Source of the DNA: Bin5 sp965221345
GTDB taxonomy: Bacteria > Chloroflexota > Anaerolineae > Caldilineales > Caldilineaceae
Assembly: GCA_965221345.1 (NCBI GenBank)
Contig: CBDCSD010000002.1
Location: 434,001 to 498,000, forward strand
Length of the DNA stretch: 64,000 nucleotides
Reading direction: 5' to 3'
Of the stretch, positions 61,863 through 64,000 are shown in pieces (position 1 is the stretch's first letter; the number at the start of each line of letters is the position of its first letter). A model generated the notes under the pieces. The model saw nothing but the letters and a program-made list of their open reading frames with translations. It had not been told where the DNA came from and did no database searches. Made by a program: the position numbers and the translations under genes.

Positions 61863-64000
61863 TTACGCCTGGCCGACGCGCATGACCTCGAAGATGCGGC
61901 GCTGGGTGGCTTGCGCGGTGGCAGCTACGATTACGAATACCATCACGGCAATGAAGATGAGAGTGAGTTGGGTGATCTCGCCCTCGGCGATGACAGGCAG
62001 CATCGGCGGCAGGATGGCCTTGGAGTCGGCTGCGCTGCGGAAGAAAGGGGTGAAGAGAACGGAGACCCAGACGCCAATCACCGCGCCGGCGGCGGTCCCG
62101 TAGATGACGAGTACCGCGTACTCCACGGCGAGCTGAATGATCAGTTGCCGGCGCAAAGCGCCGATCGCCCGCAGCACACCGAACTGGTAGAATCGCTCTC
62201 GCAGCGAGGCGTAACTGTGCATCAAGAAGGCCAGCACGGCCATCAGCGCGGCGGCCAGGAAGCCGACCGAGAGTGCGCCGAAGACTCCAACCCGCTCCAG
62301 TTGCGCCTTCTCCTTGATCAGTGAACCGACCACATCGTGCCAGCGCACCGTTTCGATCCCGCCGATCCGCAGCTTGCGGCGCACCTCCTCCCCTTGGTAG
62401 TTGTCCGGCGACCGCAGCCAAACCTCATATGGGTAGATGGCTCCACCGATCAAGTGCAGATAGTCCAGATTGGCGATGATAACGATGTCATCCTGCTCGA
62501 CTGTGGGAAAGTAGTCGTAGACGCCGCTGATGACGAAGTCGGTGCGCATACTGATCCCAGGTTCCAGAATCACCCACAGATCCAGGCGATCGCCGACGCG
62601 TAACAGGTGCTGTGCCAGGAACGCGCGCGAGACCAACACCGCCTCCGGCGCGGCGGCCAGCCGATTCATCAGGCCGCCCAGCGAGTCGTCGGCGAAGTCA
62701 GAGCGGAACCAGGAGACGGATGAGAACTCAGCCCGGTCCACCCCCATCATCCGTTTGGTCTGCCTGCGCGTAGAAGAGAGTCCTTCGATGCGCATGCCAT
62801 AGTTGCCTACGCGAATGGCGCGTTCTGCATCGAATCTCTCAGTAAACCAGGAGAGTTCAGGCGTCCAATCCCCGCCGGTCTCGCCTTCGGTGATCGGCTG
62901 GAAACGGAAGTCCCCGCCGGCTTGGTACTTGATGCGATCGACCAGCCACTCATCCATGCTTGCGGCTAGAGAGTGCGTATATATCCCCAGGCCCAGGCAG
63001 ATGATCACGAGCAGCAGTGGGTTCAGGTAGCTGTGTCCCTGTCTACCCAATTGGCGCAGCGCCAGATGGAAGACGGTACCCGGCAACAGGCCTGCCAGCT
63101 TGTCGAGCAGATTCATCAGCGGTGAGAATAGCCGCATGGTCAGGAGCGACACCGTCAGGATTACCAGCGCAGGCGCCAGGATAAGAAGAGGGTCACTGTA
63201 CAGTTCCGACGCGTCCTCCTGCGCCAGGAGCGCGAACGCCTCCTGTTGACCCAGCTGTTGATAGGCGTAAACGGTCGGCACGATCAGCAGAAAGTCGAGA
63301 TAGGCGCGGCGCCACAGGGGCCCTTTGTCGGGACGGGCGTAGGCTGTCTCATAATCGACGATACTGGTGCGGGCGGCGGCGATGGCAGGCAGCAGGCGGG
63401 CGATAAAGGCCAGCCCCAGCGCGGCCACAATTAACCAGACGTCAACGCCCTGCAAAGAGACGGGCATTGGATCCCGCGCGGTGAAAGCGAGGAAGCTGTC
63501 GGTGTATCCCATGCCGCGGGCGATCAACATGCCGAGGCCCAGCCCCAGGGGTACGCCAAGCAGGAAGAGCAGCCACTCTTCGACCACCACCAGCCACAGC
63601 ACGCGCATGGTACCGGCGCCGCGGCTGACCAGCACTGATGTTTCCCGTTGCTGCGAGCGGGCGATAATTCCGGAAATCAACACCAGGAAGTAGAGGAGGA
63701 AGGCGATCGCGGGCACGTTCATGCTAAGGAGGAGTACAGTGAGCGTCGTCTGACGCTGCACGAATTCCTTAAGTGGATCCAGCGGTGAAACATCCAGGTT
63801 AGCACCCGGCAGGTATTTGCCGATGATGGTCATGCCCTTTTCGAAACCGCGTGCGTATGCGGCGGCATAGGCCGGATTGAGCGTGCTATCGTCGAGAGAG
63901 ATGCGCCAACTGGCGAAGCGGGAGCCGCCGGCCACCATGGGCTGTACGCGCTGCAGGTAGTCCGCCCGCCGCACGAACAGCGCCTCCTTCATCGAGATAT
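61863..64000 (-). CDS. FtsX-like ABC transporter permease (5' end outside the window)
   Basis: At least 709 residues of a large FtsX/MacB-type permease. The frame stays open past the last ATG (63992) to the window edge, and the N-terminal sequence reads like the middle of an extracytoplasmic domain. The true start therefore lies outside. Two four-helix-type FtsX domains are visible: FLLYFLVLISGIIARSQQRE with VLVSRGAG (about 100-130), and near the C-terminus LMAVLAFLMHSYASLRERF followed by LRAIGALRRQLI. Probably moves lipoproteins, lipids or peptides. No ATPase is in view. Confidence 0.88.
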   Translation of the reverse strand, partial: ISMKEALFVRRADYLQRVQPMVAGGSRFASWRISLDDSTLNPAYAAAYARGFEKGMTIIGKYLPGANLDVSPLDPLKEFVQRQTTLTVLLLSMNVPAIAFLLYFLVLISGIIARSQQRETSVLVSRGAGTMRVLWLVVVEEWLLFLLGVPLGLGLGMLIARGMGYTDSFLAFTARDPMPVSLQGVDVWLIVAALGLAFIARLLPAIAAARTSIVDYETAYARPDKGPLWRRAYLDFLLIVPTVYAYQQLGQQEAFALLAQEDASELYSDPLLILAPALVILTVSLLTMRLFSPLMNLLDKLAGLLPGTVFHLALRQLGRQGHSYLNPLLLVIICLGLGIYTHSLAASMDEWLVDRIKYQAGGDFRFQPITEGETGGDWTPELSWFTERFDAERAIRVGNYGMRIEGLSSTRRQTKRMMGVDRAEFSSVSWFRSDFADDSLGGLMNRLAAAPEAVLVSRAFLAQHLLRVGDRLDLWVILEPGISMRTDFVISGVYDYFPTVEQDDIVIIANLDYLHLIGGAIYPYEVWLRSPDNYQGEEVRRKLRIGGIETVRWHDVVGSLIKEKAQLERVGVFGALSVGFLAAALMAVLAFLMHSYASLRERFYQFGVLRAIGALRRQLIIQLAVEYAVLVIYGTAAGAVIGVWVSVLFTPFFRSAADSKAILPPMLPVIAEGEITQLTLIFIAVMVFVIVAATAQATQRRIFEVMRVGQA

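Overview
The window reads as a chromosomal segment of an uncultured, fairly GC-rich bacterium. I infer Chloroflexota (Anaerolineae/Caldilineae-like). The grounds are lipoprotein signals of the type AAC-VP followed by an Ala/Glu-rich linker, many sugar ABC transporters with Gfo/Idh and TIM-barrel sugar enzymes, and an EF-P with an Arg-Gly-Gly loop. No rRNA or phylogenetic marker was compared, so this placement is tentative.

Layout. 0-14.4 kb is a carbohydrate-uptake and breakdown region: a Tat/lipoprotein sugar-binding protein (minus), then Gfo/Idh oxidoreductase, TIM-barrel isomerase, family-5 solute-binding protein, two permeases and two tandem family-10-like glycosylhydrolases (plus). A segment of about 1.9 kb (kelch remnant, binding-protein remnant, Gfo/Idh gene, start of the TIM-barrel gene) is present twice, at 1748-3675 and 12406-14324. 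In the second copy the isomerase is broken. 14.5-16.7 kb is a small AT-richer island with a TcmP (three-Cys-motif partner) gene and its DUF5131/Gp37-Gp68 three-Cys partner. 17-24.5 kb is a sugar-acid-type catabolic cluster: amidohydrolase, P-loop kinase-like protein, mannonate dehydratase-like protein, hydroxyacid dehydrogenase, phytanoyl-CoA-dioxygenase-like protein, SDR and FAH-family hydrolase. A BrnT/BrnA toxin-antitoxin pair sits between the intact FAH gene and a second copy of its 3' end (24.2-25.6 kb). It is followed by a DUF402 gene interrupted by one in-frame stop. 26.6-32.8 kb holds a methyltransferase, a cupin and a BmpA/nucleoside-type ABC transporter.

From 32.8 kb on the content is mostly housekeeping: tRNA-Thr(CGT), efp, ruvA-ruvC-yebC, pyrG, acpS, a GT2 glycosyltransferase, an Ldh-family dehydrogenase, a TIM-barrel isomerase, OsmC, a sugar nucleotidyltransferase next to a 1119-residue GHMP-kinase-like/UDP-sugar-pyrophosphorylase fusion, a fatty acid desaturase, clpB, a four-gene cell-surface/metal operon (Fn3-LRR protein, His/Asp-rich protein, CopC, CopC-CopD fusion), tRNA-Pro(GGG), fmt, a DUF4870-like membrane protein, nfeD-SPFH, and the end of an FtsX-type permease that runs off the window.

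The items most worth follow-up are the TcmP/three-Cys pair, whose function is not established, the kinase-pyrophosphorylase fusion with its degenerate nucleotidyltransferase neighbour, the His/Asp-rich copper-type operon that includes a plant-like LRR protein, and the two recombination scars (the duplicated decayed sugar module, and BrnTA between FAH copies).
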